Source: Acidimicrobiales bacterium (GTDB taxonomy: Bacteria > Actinomycetota > Acidimicrobiia > Acidimicrobiales > SZUA-35). Taken from it: DNA of 64,000 nt. Within the stretch, counting starts at the first letter, position 1, and the number at the start of each line of letters is the position of its first letter. The stretch covers positions 47,608 to 111,607 of the forward strand of contig JAHDBV010000007.1 in assembly GCA_020630195.1 (NCBI GenBank). The letters are read 5' to 3'. The notes under the pieces were generated by a model. The model made no database searches, was not told where the DNA came from, and saw only the letters and a program-made list of their open reading frames with translations. Position numbers and translations under genes: made by a program. This document shows positions 42,881 to 51,458 of the stretch, one piece after another.

Positions 42881-44128
42881 CTATTTCGGAATGTCCTTCC
42901 AGGGGCCGCGATCGGCCTTGGGCTCCTTCGGCAGGCCGAGCACCATCTCGCCGATGATGTTCGACTGCACCTGCGACGTGCCGGCGTAGATCGTGCCGGC
43001 CCGGGCGTTGAGGAACGTGCCGACCCAGGAGCCGGAGGTGTTCTCGGCGCCCTTCGAATCGGTCGAGAAGCTGCTCGACGGGAGGTTGCCCTCCCAGTGG
43101 AGGGCGTCGGCGCCGAGGATGTCGACGGCGAGCTCGGTCACCTTGCGGTGGTACTCCGACCAGTAGAGCTTGAAGATCGAGGCGTCCGGTCCCGGGTGCT
43201 CGCCCTGCAGGAACTTCGTCAGGGTGCGCATGCCGAGGAAGCGCATGATCTCGACCTTGGAGTAGCACCAGGCGAGACGCTGGCGGATCGCGGGATCGTC
43301 GTTGACACCCCGCTCCTTGGCCATCTCGAGGAGGCGGTCGATCTCGCCCTTGAAGGCGACGGGCGTCGTGGCGGCGGCCTCGCCACGCTCGTAGCCGAGC
43401 AGCGTCATGGCCACGGCCCAACCGCCGTTGACCTCGCCGATGACGTTCTCCTTCGGGCACCTGGCGTCGTCGAAGAAGACCTCGTTGAACTCCGACTCGC
43501 CGGAGATCATCTGGATCGGTCGGACCTCGACGCCGGGCTGGTCCATCGGGCAGAGCAGGAACGTGATGCCGCGGTGCTTCGCCGCCTCGGCGTCGGTCCG
43601 GGTGAGCACGAAGATCCAGTCGGCGAGGTGGCCCGCCGAGGTCCAGATCTTCTGACCGTTGATGACCCACTCGTCACCGTCGAGCTCGGCCTTGCAGCCG
43701 AGGTTGCCGAGATCCGAGCCGGCGTTGGGCTCCGAGTAGCCCTGGCACCAGGTGTCCTCGCCCGAGATGATGCGGGGCAGGAAGTGCTTCTTCTGCTCCT
43801 CGGTGCCCCACTGGATGATGGTGTTGCCGACCATCTGGATGCCGAACACGTCGTTCGGGCCGCCCGTCGGCACACCCGACTTCTGGAACTCCTCGGCCAT
43901 GATCACCGACTCGAGGGCGGTGAGCCCGGCGCCCCCGTACTCCTCCGGCCAGTTCGCGGCGAGGAGCTTGTTGTCGCGCAGGATGGCGCGCCACTCGGAG
44001 GTGAACTGCATGGCCGCCTCGTGGTCGAGGGCACCGATGCCCTGCCAGTTCGAGGGGAGGTGTTCGGCGAGGAACGCCTGGATCTTCTCGCGGAAGGTCT
44101 CGGCTTCAGCGGTGTACGTCGGCTGCAT
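42881..44128 (-). CDS. Acyl-CoA dehydrogenase
   Basis: The 415-residue flavoprotein has CQGYSEPNAGSDLGNLG and WTSAGHLADW of the FAD/substrate site, and LLGYERGEAA, where a catalytic glutamate is often found in this subgroup. AGTIYAGTSQVQSNIIGE is the C-terminal FAD-binding signature. It introduces a double bond into an acyl-CoA; chain type is unknown (medium-chain, branched or steroid side chain are all possible). No partner enzymes are adjacent. The start follows TAGATT by seven bases, and an inverted repeat behind the stop is its probable terminator. Confidence 0.92.
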   Translation of the reverse strand: MQPTYTAEAETFREKIQAFLAEHLPSNWQGIGALDHEAAMQFTSEWRAILRDNKLLAANWPEEYGGAGLTALESVIMAEEFQKSGVPTGGPNDVFGIQMVGNTIIQWGTEEQKKHFLPRIISGEDTWCQGYSEPNAGSDLGNLGCKAELDGDEWVINGQKIWTSAGHLADWIFVLTRTDAEAAKHRGITFLLCPMDQPGVEVRPIQMISGESEFNEVFFDDARCPKENVIGEVNGGWAVAMTLLGYERGEAAATTPVAFKGEIDRLLEMAKERGVNDDPAIRQRLAWCYSKVEIMRFLGMRTLTKFLQGEHPGPDASIFKLYWSEYHRKVTELAVDILGADALHWEGNLPSSSFSTDSKGAENTSGSWVGTFLNARAGTIYAGTSQVQSNIIGEMVLGLPKEPKADRGPWKDIPK

Positions 44129-44135
44129 GCCGTCG

Positions 44136-44141
44136 AATCTA
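44136..44141 (-). promoter_or_regulatory. -10 element of the acyl-CoA dehydrogenase gene
   Basis: TAGATT on the minus strand, seven bases before the ATG. Confidence 0.5.
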
Positions 44142-44225
44142 GACCGAGCGGTCAAGTTGGTGACAACCGGACTCCGACCGGCCCGGTGCCGTCGCAATCC
44201 GGGCGACGGCGAACGGGGTGCCAAC

Positions 44226-44231
44226 TACGTT
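44226..44231 (+). promoter_or_regulatory. -10 element of the HNH endonuclease gene
   Basis: TACGTT, eight bases before the GTG. Confidence 0.45.
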
Positions 44232-44239
44232 CGACGGGT

Positions 44240-44755
44240 GTGAGCCGGTGCCTGATCCTCAACGTCACCAACGAACCGTTGGGTGTGGTGTCGTCGCGGC
44301 GTGCGGTCACCCTGGTGTTGACCGACCGGATCGACGTCGTGGCCGTGGCCGGCGAACGGTGGCGTCACGCCACCGGGTCGGTCGTGGTGCCGACGGTCGG
44401 GCGGGTCCGCTCCTATGTGCGGCTTCCCCATCGCTCGACGGTGCCGCTGAGCCGGCGGGCCGTGATGGTGCGCGATCAGGGGCGGTGCCAGTACTGCGGT
44501 GATCGGGCCGACTCGGTCGACCACGTGGTGCCGAAGTCCCGTGGTGGTGCCCACACGTGGGAGAACGTCGTGGCGGCGTGTCGTCCGTGCAACACACGCA
44601 AGAGCGATCGGCCGTTGTCGTCCACCGGGCTGACCCTGCGAACCCGGCCGCGGCCGCCCGCTCATCGGATCTGGACCTGGCTCTCGGTCGGCTCGGTGCC
44701 GGACGACTGGCGCCCCTATGTCGAGCCGGTGATGCCCGCCGACGTCGCCGCCTGA
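44240..44755 (+). CDS. HNH endonuclease family protein
   Basis: The 171-residue protein has an N-terminal domain (CLILNVTNEPLGVVSSRRAV) and an HNH zinc-finger nuclease: CQYCG, DHVVPKSRGG, WENVVAACRPCNTRKSD. This arrangement is common as a single chromosomal gene in actinobacteria and is not linked to an intein, intron or restriction system here. Its function is unknown. GTG start with TACGTT ending eight bases upstream. The end overlaps the convergent lipoate ligase gene by 40 bases. Confidence 0.87.
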   Translation: MSRCLILNVTNEPLGVVSSRRAVTLVLTDRIDVVAVAGERWRHATGSVVVPTVGRVRSYVRLPHRSTVPLSRRAVMVRDQGRCQYCGDRADSVDHVVPKSRGGAHTWENVVAACRPCNTRKSDRPLSSTGLTLRTRPRPPAHRIWTWLSVGSVPDDWRPYVEPVMPADVAA

Positions 44756-45429
44756 GCGATCCGTTCGAGCGCCCGGGCCTCGAGCGAGGTGGCGTCGAGG
44801 TCGAGGCCCGCTCGGAACCGCGTCGAGTCGATGGCGGCACCCGCGGTGAGGGTCCGGGCCGCCGCCGGATCGAGCAGTCCGTCCGCCCAGGTGGGGTGGG
44901 GGGCGGTCATCGCCATCGTCTGGAGTCGGGTGAACTCCCGGGTGCGACGCTGTGACTGACCCAGCACCTTGACGGGGGCGCCGTCGACGCCGTCGGCGGT
45001 CAGCTCACCCGGGCCGAGGCCGGCGAAGCACCAGAGTCGGCCGAGGGGGCCGGTCTCGAGTCGACCCCGGTGGCGTCGTGTGGGCACCCCCAGATCGTCG
45101 AGCGCCGCGGCCCACGCCTCGCCGACCCAGTCGAAGGCCCGGCCGACGTCGTCGCGCCAGCGCGCATGGCCGGCGGGGACGTGGACGTCGATCCACACCA
45201 TGGCGCCCGGCTCGATCGGGACGAGGCCGCCGCCCGATCGGCGTCGTGTGACCTCGATCCCGGCCGCCGCGGCCAGGGTGTGGTCGACCAGCTCGTCCGG
45301 TTGGGTCGAGCCGAGGACGAGGGCGGGGCGGTCGAGGTGATGCACCCGGATCGTGAGTCGTCCCGGCGGCGGATCGGCCCGGTGGTGGTGGGCCTCGGCC
45401 GAGCCCCGATGGTGCTCGATCGCGTGCAC
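44716..45429 (-). CDS. Lipoate-protein ligase A family protein
   Basis: The 237-residue protein has the family pattern RPALVLGSTQ, RRRSGGGLVPIEPGAMVWIDVHVP, and the lysine region APVKVLGQSQRRTREF. The family attaches lipoate (or octanoate) to the E2 and H subunits of 2-oxoacid and glycine complexes. No signature separates true ligase from octanoyltransferase. The frame is open to 45561, but the GTG at 45429 is chosen because TACCCT lies eight bases before it and homologous sequence begins there. Its 3' end overlaps the HNH gene. Confidence 0.8.
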   Translation of the reverse strand: MHAIEHHRGSAEAHHHRADPPPGRLTIRVHHLDRPALVLGSTQPDELVDHTLAAAAGIEVTRRRSGGGLVPIEPGAMVWIDVHVPAGHARWRDDVGRAFDWVGEAWAAALDDLGVPTRRHRGRLETGPLGRLWCFAGLGPGELTADGVDGAPVKVLGQSQRRTREFTRLQTMAMTAPHPTWADGLLDPAAARTLTAGAAIDSTRFRAGLDLDATSLEARALERIAQAATSAGITGST

Positions 45430-45437
45430 GAAGGCGG

Positions 45438-45443
45438 AGGGTA
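45438..45443 (-). promoter_or_regulatory. -10 element of the lipoate ligase family gene
   Basis: TACCCT on the minus strand, eight bases before the GTG at 45429; it decides between several possible starts. Confidence 0.4.
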
Positions 45444-45609
45444 CCGACGTGGGGGAGGGCGGTCGGAAATTTCTCCCCCGCCGCCCCACCCCGACCCACC
45501 GGAATGACACGCGTGTTTTTCCGCAGCGTGGCCGTGATGTGCCCTCGCGGGCATCGAACACCCGTTCTCACGCGACGTGTTCAGACCGCCACGAAAAGTC
45601 ACGAAATGC

Positions 45610-45641
45610 TTGGCGAGTGGGGGGCAGTGTCATATGGTGTG
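45610..45641 (+). promoter_or_regulatory. mraZ promoter with overlapping MraZ-like boxes
   Basis: TTGGCG (45610-45615) and TATGGT (45633-45638) are spaced by 17 bases, a good housekeeping promoter about 105 bases before mraZ. Three GTG-led pentamers lie exactly ten bases apart over it: GTGGG at 45617, GTGTC at 45627 and GTGTG at 45637. This matches the GTGGG-N5 repeat bound by MraZ in other bacteria, though only the first copy is perfect. The rest of the 314-base gap between the lipoate ligase gene and mraZ shows nothing recognisable. Confidence 0.6.
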
Positions 45642-45743
45642 GCTCAGAGGGGGAGCAGCCCAGATCCGAGCCACACAGGGGTTCAGGTCGGGGTCAGAAC
45701 CCCTGAGTGAAGTCACAACCGACTTCGAGACGAAGGTGCGGAA

Positions 45744-46172
45744 TTGTTCATCGGTGAGTACGAGCACTCACTCGACGCCAAGGGTCGAGTCGTGCTGCCG
45801 GTGTCCTTCCGTGCCCACGTGGCGGAGAAGGGATATGTGGCCCCACTCGACGGATGTATCGGGCTCTGGAGCGAGGACGGATTCAGAAAACTCCTGGACG
45901 ACACGGCTGACGCGGTGGACGAGGGGCGGGTGTCGCCAGACACCTTCCGGCTCATCACCCGCAAGGCACGTGAGGTCAGACTCGACAACGCCGGTCGGAT
46001 CACCCTGCCTCGTGATCTGCTCGACTGGGTCGGCTTCGGCACCGAGGTGGTGCTCGCCGGCAGCCGGAACCGTGTCGAGATCTGGCCCAAGCCGTCGGAA
46101 GGCGAGGTCGTCTCGGCCGAAGCCTTCGCCCAACAGATGACCGAGGTCGTCTCGGTCGTCGGTTTCAACTGA
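45744..46172 (+). CDS. mraZ: Transcriptional regulator MraZ
   Basis: The 142-residue protein has the two AbrB-like SpoVT repeats of MraZ: MFIGEYEHSLDAKGRVVLP at the N terminus and VRLDNAGRITLPRDLLDWVG in the second half. MraZ binds repeated boxes upstream of its own gene and controls the division and wall cluster. The start is a TTG, since no ATG or GTG is in frame, and GAAGGTG lies about eight bases upstream. It is the first gene of the cluster. Confidence 0.95.
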   Translation: MFIGEYEHSLDAKGRVVLPVSFRAHVAEKGYVAPLDGCIGLWSEDGFRKLLDDTADAVDEGRVSPDTFRLITRKAREVRLDNAGRITLPRDLLDWVGFGTEVVLAGSRNRVEIWPKPSEGEVVSAEAFAQQMTEVVSVVGFN

Positions 46173-46204
46173 TCGATCCCCCTTCCACCGAGAGCACAGA
46201 ACGA

Positions 46205-46409
46205 GTCACAACACACACAAACAACGAAGGGATCGGTTCCCGCCTCCGTTCGTTCATCGGTTGCCCCCCGGGTGGTGGAGATGGAACTTCTGCCCCACAA
46301 CTCCGCCCGCATCCATCGAGCATGTGACCGGGGAGACATCCCGGCCATGCGATGCCATCCGGGGGGTTACCGATGAACGACACGGTCCGACGGCGGAACC
46401 AGGCGGACC
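46205..46409 (+). ncRNA. Structured leader between mraZ and rsmH, candidate mraW-type RNA motif
   Basis: The 237-base gap has two nested hairpins. One pairs AACGAA (46223-46228) with TTCGTT (46249-46254) around an inner GGGA/TCCC stem. The other pairs GCATG (46320-46324) with CATGC (46346-46350) around CCGGG/CCCGG (46328-46344). Actinobacteria carry a described mraW RNA motif upstream of this gene; I cannot check the consensus here. It may control entry into the rest of the cluster. Confidence 0.4.
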
Positions 46410-47420
46410 ATGGCGGACCAGCGAGTGAGCGACAACGAGATCCCGCCGGTCGCCCACGACGGCTCCACCGACGGTCGCGAACACGAGTTCGTGCACGACC
46501 CGGTGATGCTCGCCGAGATCGTCGCCGAAGCGGCCGACGCCCCCGACGGTGTGTGGCTCGACTGCACGCTCGGCGGTGCCGGGCACGCCCGGGCGGTCCT
46601 CGAGGCCCACGGCGGTCTCCGACTCATCGGACTCGACCGGGACCCCGACGCACTGGCCGCCGCCGGTGAGCGACTCGCCGACCTCGGCGACCGGGCCGAA
46701 CTGCATCGGTGCCGGTTCGACGCCCTCGACCGGGCCCTCGACGACGCCGGTGTCGACCGACTCGCCGGGTTCCTGTTCGACCTCGGTGTCTCGTCCCCGC
46801 AGCTCGACGTCGCCGAACGGGGCTTCTCGTTCCGCCACGACGGACCGCTCGACATGCGGATGGACCCCGACGGGGCCCGCACCGCGGCGGATCTCGTGAA
46901 CACCGCCGACCACGGCACCCTGGCCCGCGTCCTGTCCCGGTACGGCGACGAACGCTTCGCCGGACGGATCGCCTCGGCCATCATCGACCACCGTCCGATC
47001 ACCCGCACCGCCGAGCTCGCCGAGATCGTGGTGCAGGCCATCCCGGCGGCCGCCCGACGCACCGGTGGGCATCCGGCGAAGCGGACCTTCCAGGCGATCC
47101 GCATCGAGATCAACGACGAACTCACGGTGCTCGGCCCCGCGCTCGACGCCGCGATCGACCGCCTCGACACCGGCGGACGCGGACTCGTCCTCACCTATCA
47201 CTCCGGTGAGGACCGGATCACCAAGTCGGTGATCCGCGACCGGACGACGGATCACACCCCGGTGGGCCTCGCCGTGCGCCACGAGCCCGACTTCGCCGCG
47301 CTCCGCCCCCTCGCCCGCAAGGCCTCCGACGACGAGTGCGCCCGGAACCCCCGGGCCCGCTCGGCTCGGCTGCGGGGCCTCGTCCGCACCGCCGCCGTCG
47401 ACGCGACCGAGGCCGCATGA
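46410..47420 (+). CDS. rsmH: 16S rRNA m4C1402 methyltransferase RsmH
   Basis: The 336-residue protein has FVHDPVMLAEIV, LDCTLGGAGHARAVLE as the S-adenosylmethionine loop, LFDLGVSSPQLD and a GHPAKRTFQAIRIEIN motif. It methylates N4 of C1402 in 16S rRNA. The gene was formerly called mraW. The ATG has an AGGCGG ribosome site. It follows mraZ after an unusually long, hairpin-rich gap of 237 bases and overlaps ftsL by four bases. Confidence 0.95.
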   Translation: MADQRVSDNEIPPVAHDGSTDGREHEFVHDPVMLAEIVAEAADAPDGVWLDCTLGGAGHARAVLEAHGGLRLIGLDRDPDALAAAGERLADLGDRAELHRCRFDALDRALDDAGVDRLAGFLFDLGVSSPQLDVAERGFSFRHDGPLDMRMDPDGARTAADLVNTADHGTLARVLSRYGDERFAGRIASAIIDHRPITRTAELAEIVVQAIPAAARRTGGHPAKRTFQAIRIEINDELTVLGPALDAAIDRLDTGGRGLVLTYHSGEDRITKSVIRDRTTDHTPVGLAVRHEPDFAALRPLARKASDDECARNPRARSARLRGLVRTAAVDATEAA

Positions 47421-47875
47421 CCTCGTCACGCAGCACCGCCCGCCGCTCCACCGCGCCGGCCCGCCGGACCGCCGAGAAGGCCCGTCCGGACCTGCGCGTC
47501 GTCGACGCCGACGCCGTGACCCGCCGGCGCCGCCAGCGCCGATTCCTCGTGCTCGTCGGCGTCGTCTTCCTCGCCGGTTGCCTCGTCGTGGCGGCCGCCC
47601 AGGCCAGCCTCGTCACCTCCCAGCGCGAGCTCGACGACGTGCGGCGCCAGATCATCGAAGCCGAGGGCCAACGCGATCGCCTCCGCCAGGAACTCGTTGA
47701 TGCCCGCTCGCCCGAGACGATCATCGCCCGGGCCGTCGCGATGGGCATGGTCCGAGCCGACGATCCCGTCTACCTCGTGGCCGTTCGTGAGGCCGACAAC
47801 GGCGGCGACGTCGCCCCGGTCGACCCGGCGAACGAGCCGGCCCCGGCCGACCCCACCACGGAGGCCGACGGATGA
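47417..47875 (+). CDS. ftsL: FtsL-like cell division protein
   Basis: The 152-residue protein has a basic cytoplasmic tail, one membrane segment (about 44-66), a short coiled coil (LVTSQRELDDVRRQIIEAEG...) and an acidic Pro/Ala tail. Sequence similarity in FtsL is weak; the call rests on topology and position between rsmH and ftsI. FtsL works with FtsQ (DivIB) and FtsB (DivIC) at the septum to activate FtsWI. Four-base overlaps on both sides. Confidence 0.82.
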   Translation: MTSSRSTARRSTAPARRTAEKARPDLRVVDADAVTRRRRQRRFLVLVGVVFLAGCLVVAAAQASLVTSQRELDDVRRQIIEAEGQRDRLRQELVDARSPETIIARAVAMGMVRADDPVYLVAVREADNGGDVAPVDPANEPAPADPTTEADG

Positions 47876-49998
47876 GCACACGCGGCTCCTCGGGTTCCGG
47901 CCCGGCCCGAGGTCGGAGGTCGACCTCGCGTTCGAGTGCCTCCCGGTCCTCGACGCCTCGCACCACCGGTGCCCGGTCGCGCCAGACCACGAGCCGATCG
48001 ACCCCGACGCGCCGGCGGACCACGAGCGGCGCCGCCTCCGAGCGGCGGGTCGCCTCCCGGGACCGTCGCACCGGCGTCGACCGTCGTGACCCGGCCCGCG
48101 CCGGGCTCGCCCACACACCCGAACGGCGCCGCGCCGACCGTCGCACGGGCAACCGCCGGGCCGCGGCGGCCACCACGGCCCGACACCGCGTGATGCTCGG
48201 CCTCGTCCTGTGCGTCGGCGGTGTCCTGTCGTTCTGGCTCGTCCAGCTCCAGACCGTCGATCCCGAGGGTCTCGCACAGACGGGTGAGGAGCAGCGGCTC
48301 CGCAGCGACGTGCTGCCCGGCTACCGCGGCGCCATCCTCGACCGCGCCGGCCACGTCCTCGCCGTGTCGAGCCCGGCCGACATGGTCGTGGCCGACCCGA
48401 CCTTCTACGACGATCCGGTCAAGCGGCGCTCCGCCGCCGAACTGCTCGCCCCGGAACTCCCCGTCGAGGCCGCCGAGCTCGAACGCCTCCTCGTCGCCGA
48501 GAGCGGCACCGATCGGTTCCGCGAACTCGCCACGGGCCTGTCGCTCACCGACGCCGAACGCCTGGCCGCCCTGTGGTCCGACGGAGAGAACCGCTCGGTC
48601 CTCGACGGGGTGTTCCTCCGGGCGGAGGAAGCCCGCAGCTACCCGTCGGGCACGCTCGCGCGCAGCATCGTCGGCCGGGTCGACGACGGCAACGCCGGGT
48701 CGTACGGCATCGAGTGGCAGTTCGACGAACTGCTCACGGGCTCCGACGGTCGGGTCGTCTCCGAACGCGGCCAGTTCGGCTCCATCACGGGCGGCCGCCA
48801 CGAGGTCGACCCCGCACGCACCGGCTACGACCTGGTGCTCACGATCGACTCCCGTCTCCAGTACATCACCGAGGAATCGCTGCTCGAGACCTGCGCGGCG
48901 ACCGGCGCCAAGATGCTCACCGCGGCGCTGTCCAGCCCCGCCACCGGCGAGATCCTCGCGATGGCCACCGTCGACCGTGCCGAGGACGGCACCTGTCGCG
49001 TGCCCCGCTACAACGCCGCCCTGGTCGACGCCTTCGAACCGGGCTCGGTGCTGAAGGTGGTCGCCGCCGCGGCCGCAGTCGAGGAACTCGGCTGGACGGC
49101 CGGCACCAACATCGAGGTGCCGCTCGAGATCGAGCTCGGCGACAAGACCTTCCTCGAGGACCACATCGCCGCGCCGGCCACCTACTCGTTCTCCGACATC
49201 ATCGCCCGCTCCTCGAACAACGGGACGATCACGGCCGCCCAGGCCGTCGGCACCGACGTGCTGCAGGACTACGTCGACTCCTTCGGGTTCGGTCGACCCA
49301 CCGGCCTCGACTTCAAGGGCGAGACCAACGGTCGGGTCGCCGACCAGTGGTTCGGCGCCGACCTCGGGTCGAACGCCATCGGCCAGGGCCTGCTCGTCAA
49401 CGCCGTCCAGGTCCTGTCCGCCTACAACGTGATCGCCAACGACGGGCTCTACGTCGCCCCCCGACTCGTGCGCTCCCGCCTCGACGCCGACGGCAGCGAG
49501 GTCGCCGGTCCGCCGCAGGAGACCCGCCAGGTCATCTCGGCCGCCACGGCCGACGAGGTCACCCGGATGCTCGTGAACGTCGTCGACACCGGCACCGGCA
49601 CCGCGGCCGCGATCCCGGACTACACCGTCGCCGGCAAGACCGGCACGGCGTGGCAGGTCTTCGAGCAGCCCGACGGCACCCGCGGCTACGGCAACGAGCT
49701 GAACCGCAAGTACGCGGTGAGCTTCGCCGGTTTCATGCCCGCCGAGAACCCGGCGCTGTCGATCGTCGTGGTCGTCCACGAACCGACCTCGGCGAACACG
49801 GCCGGCAAGGTCGCCGCCCCCGCCTTCGCCGAGATCGCCCAGTACGCCATGCGGATCCTGAACGTGGCCCCGTCGGACACCACCGTCGTGCCCGGCTTCG
49901 ATCTCGTGCGCGGCACCCCCGCCGCCGCCGAAGCGGCCGCGGACGTGCCCGAGGGCGACGCCGCCCTCGGGGTGGCCGAGGAGCCGGACACCCCGTGA
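47872..49998 (+). CDS. ftsI: Septal peptidoglycan transpeptidase FtsI (PBP3)
   Basis: The 708-residue class B penicillin-binding protein has the catalytic S392-x-x-K395 in GSVLK, SSN at 447-449 and KTG at 589-591 (AGKTGTAW). A dimerisation domain precedes these. One membrane segment lies at about 105-125. Before it is a cytoplasmic tail of about 100 residues made mostly of Arg, Ser, Thr and Gly, longer than usual. It crosslinks septal peptidoglycan with FtsW. Confidence 0.95.
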   Translation: MSTRGSSGSGPARGRRSTSRSSASRSSTPRTTGARSRQTTSRSTPTRRRTTSGAASERRVASRDRRTGVDRRDPARAGLAHTPERRRADRRTGNRRAAAATTARHRVMLGLVLCVGGVLSFWLVQLQTVDPEGLAQTGEEQRLRSDVLPGYRGAILDRAGHVLAVSSPADMVVADPTFYDDPVKRRSAAELLAPELPVEAAELERLLVAESGTDRFRELATGLSLTDAERLAALWSDGENRSVLDGVFLRAEEARSYPSGTLARSIVGRVDDGNAGSYGIEWQFDELLTGSDGRVVSERGQFGSITGGRHEVDPARTGYDLVLTIDSRLQYITEESLLETCAATGAKMLTAALSSPATGEILAMATVDRAEDGTCRVPRYNAALVDAFEPGSVLKVVAAAAAVEELGWTAGTNIEVPLEIELGDKTFLEDHIAAPATYSFSDIIARSSNNGTITAAQAVGTDVLQDYVDSFGFGRPTGLDFKGETNGRVADQWFGADLGSNAIGQGLLVNAVQVLSAYNVIANDGLYVAPRLVRSRLDADGSEVAGPPQETRQVISAATADEVTRMLVNVVDTGTGTAAAIPDYTVAGKTGTAWQVFEQPDGTRGYGNELNRKYAVSFAGFMPAENPALSIVVVVHEPTSANTAGKVAAPAFAEIAQYAMRILNVAPSDTTVVPGFDLVRGTPAAAEAAADVPEGDAALGVAEEPDTP

Positions 49999-51458
49999 CG
50001 GTCGCGTTCGCTGATCTCGTCGCCGCGGCCGGTGACGGCCTCGTCGAACTCGTCGAAGCCGCCGATGGTGCGCCCGACGCCATCGTCGGCTGCACCCACG
50101 ACTCGCGTGAAGCCGCCCCCGGCATGGTGTTCGCCGCGATGCCGGGTGACCACGTCGACGGTGCCGACTTCGCGGCCGCAGCCGTCGCCGACGGCGCCGT
50201 CGCGGTGATCTGCGAACGCCCACTCGGCACCGGTGCCACCGAGGTCGTCGTCGACGACGTGCGGCGCCGCCTCGGCCCGATCGCCGTCGCCGCCTACGAC
50301 GCACCCGCCGACCGTCTCGACCTGATCGGGATCACCGGCACCAACGGCAAGACGTCCGTCGCCGGACTGTGCGCCCCGGTGCTCGGCGCCGGAGACCGCC
50401 GCGTCGGCGTCATGGGCACGCTCTCCGGGGCCCACACCACTCCCGAGGCACCCCACCTGCAGGCTCGACTGGCCGAGGCCTCCCGGACCCACGACACCAT
50501 GGCGCTCGAGGTCTCGAGCCACGCACTCGCACTCCACCGTGTCGACGGCACCCGCTTCGCCTGCACCGTGTTCACGAACCTCGGTCGGGATCACCTCGAC
50601 TTCCACACCGACCTCGCCGACTACGAGGCCGCCAAGGCCCGCCTCTTCCTCGACGGGTTCGCCGACACGGCCGTGATCAACCTCGACGACCCGGCCGGTC
50701 GTCGGATCGCCGATGCCGCCCGTGCCGCCGGGGTCGAGGTCGTCGGCTACGAGCTCGCCCAGGCCGAGTCGCTCGAGATCCGCGGCGCCCGGAGCTCGTT
50801 CATCTGGCGGGGCCATCCCGTCACGCTGCACCTCGCCGGGCGCCACAACGTGATGAACGCCCTCGCCGCCGCCACCGTCGGGCTCGTCCTCGGCCTCGAC
50901 GAGCACGATCTCGTCGACGGGATCGGCCGGGCCGAACCGGTCCGGGGCCGGATGGAGATGGTGGAACGCGGCCAGGACTTCACCGTCGTCGTCGACTACG
51001 CCCACAAGCCCCAGGCCCTCGAGGCCGCGATCTCCGCCGGTCGGGAACTGATCACCGGTGCCGGGCGTCTCCTCCTCGTGATGGGATGTGGAGGAGATCG
51101 AGATGAAGGCAAACGACCGGAGATGGGACGGATCGCCGAAGCCGGCGCCGACCTCGTCGTCGTCACCGACGACAACCCCCGCACCGAGGATCCGGCCCGT
51201 ATCCGCGCCGCCATCGTCGCGGGCATGACCGACACCGGCTCGGCCGTCGAGATCGGTGATCGGGCCGAAGCCATCGGCCACGCCATCGGCACGGCGGGGG
51301 CCGGCGATGTGGTGTTGATCGCCGGCAAGGGACACGAGACCCACCAGATCGTCGGGTCGGAACGCCTCGAGTTCGACGACCGGCTCGCCGCCTGGCGGGC
51401 GCTGGCCGCCGACCCCGACGGCATCGGGGAGCCGACCGGGGAGACTGACGCACCATGA
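49995..51458 (+). CDS. murE: UDP-MurNAc-tripeptide ligase MurE
   Basis: The 487-residue Mur ligase has the ATP loop GITGTNGKTS (about 112-121), LEVSSHAL, the lysine expected to be carbamylated in YEAAKARLF, and the C-terminal substrate motif DNPR. DNPR is the mark of enzymes adding meso-diaminopimelate, so the wall is predicted to be DAP type. The GTG overlaps the ftsI stop. murF, normally next, is absent; mraY follows directly. Confidence 0.95.
   Translation: MTVAFADLVAAAGDGLVELVEAADGAPDAIVGCTHDSREAAPGMVFAAMPGDHVDGADFAAAAVADGAVAVICERPLGTGATEVVVDDVRRRLGPIAVAAYDAPADRLDLIGITGTNGKTSVAGLCAPVLGAGDRRVGVMGTLSGAHTTPEAPHLQARLAEASRTHDTMALEVSSHALALHRVDGTRFACTVFTNLGRDHLDFHTDLADYEAAKARLFLDGFADTAVINLDDPAGRRIADAARAAGVEVVGYELAQAESLEIRGARSSFIWRGHPVTLHLAGRHNVMNALAAATVGLVLGLDEHDLVDGIGRAEPVRGRMEMVERGQDFTVVVDYAHKPQALEAAISAGRELITGAGRLLLVMGCGGDRDEGKRPEMGRIAEAGADLVVVTDDNPRTEDPARIRAAIVAGMTDTGSAVEIGDRAEAIGHAIGTAGAGDVVLIAGKGHETHQIVGSERLEFDDRLAAWRALAADPDGIGEPTGETDAP

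Noticed and set aside
44240..44755. HNH gene as a homing endonuclease or restriction enzyme
   Set aside because: There is no intron, intein or methylase partner; the protein matches a single chromosomal HNH family.
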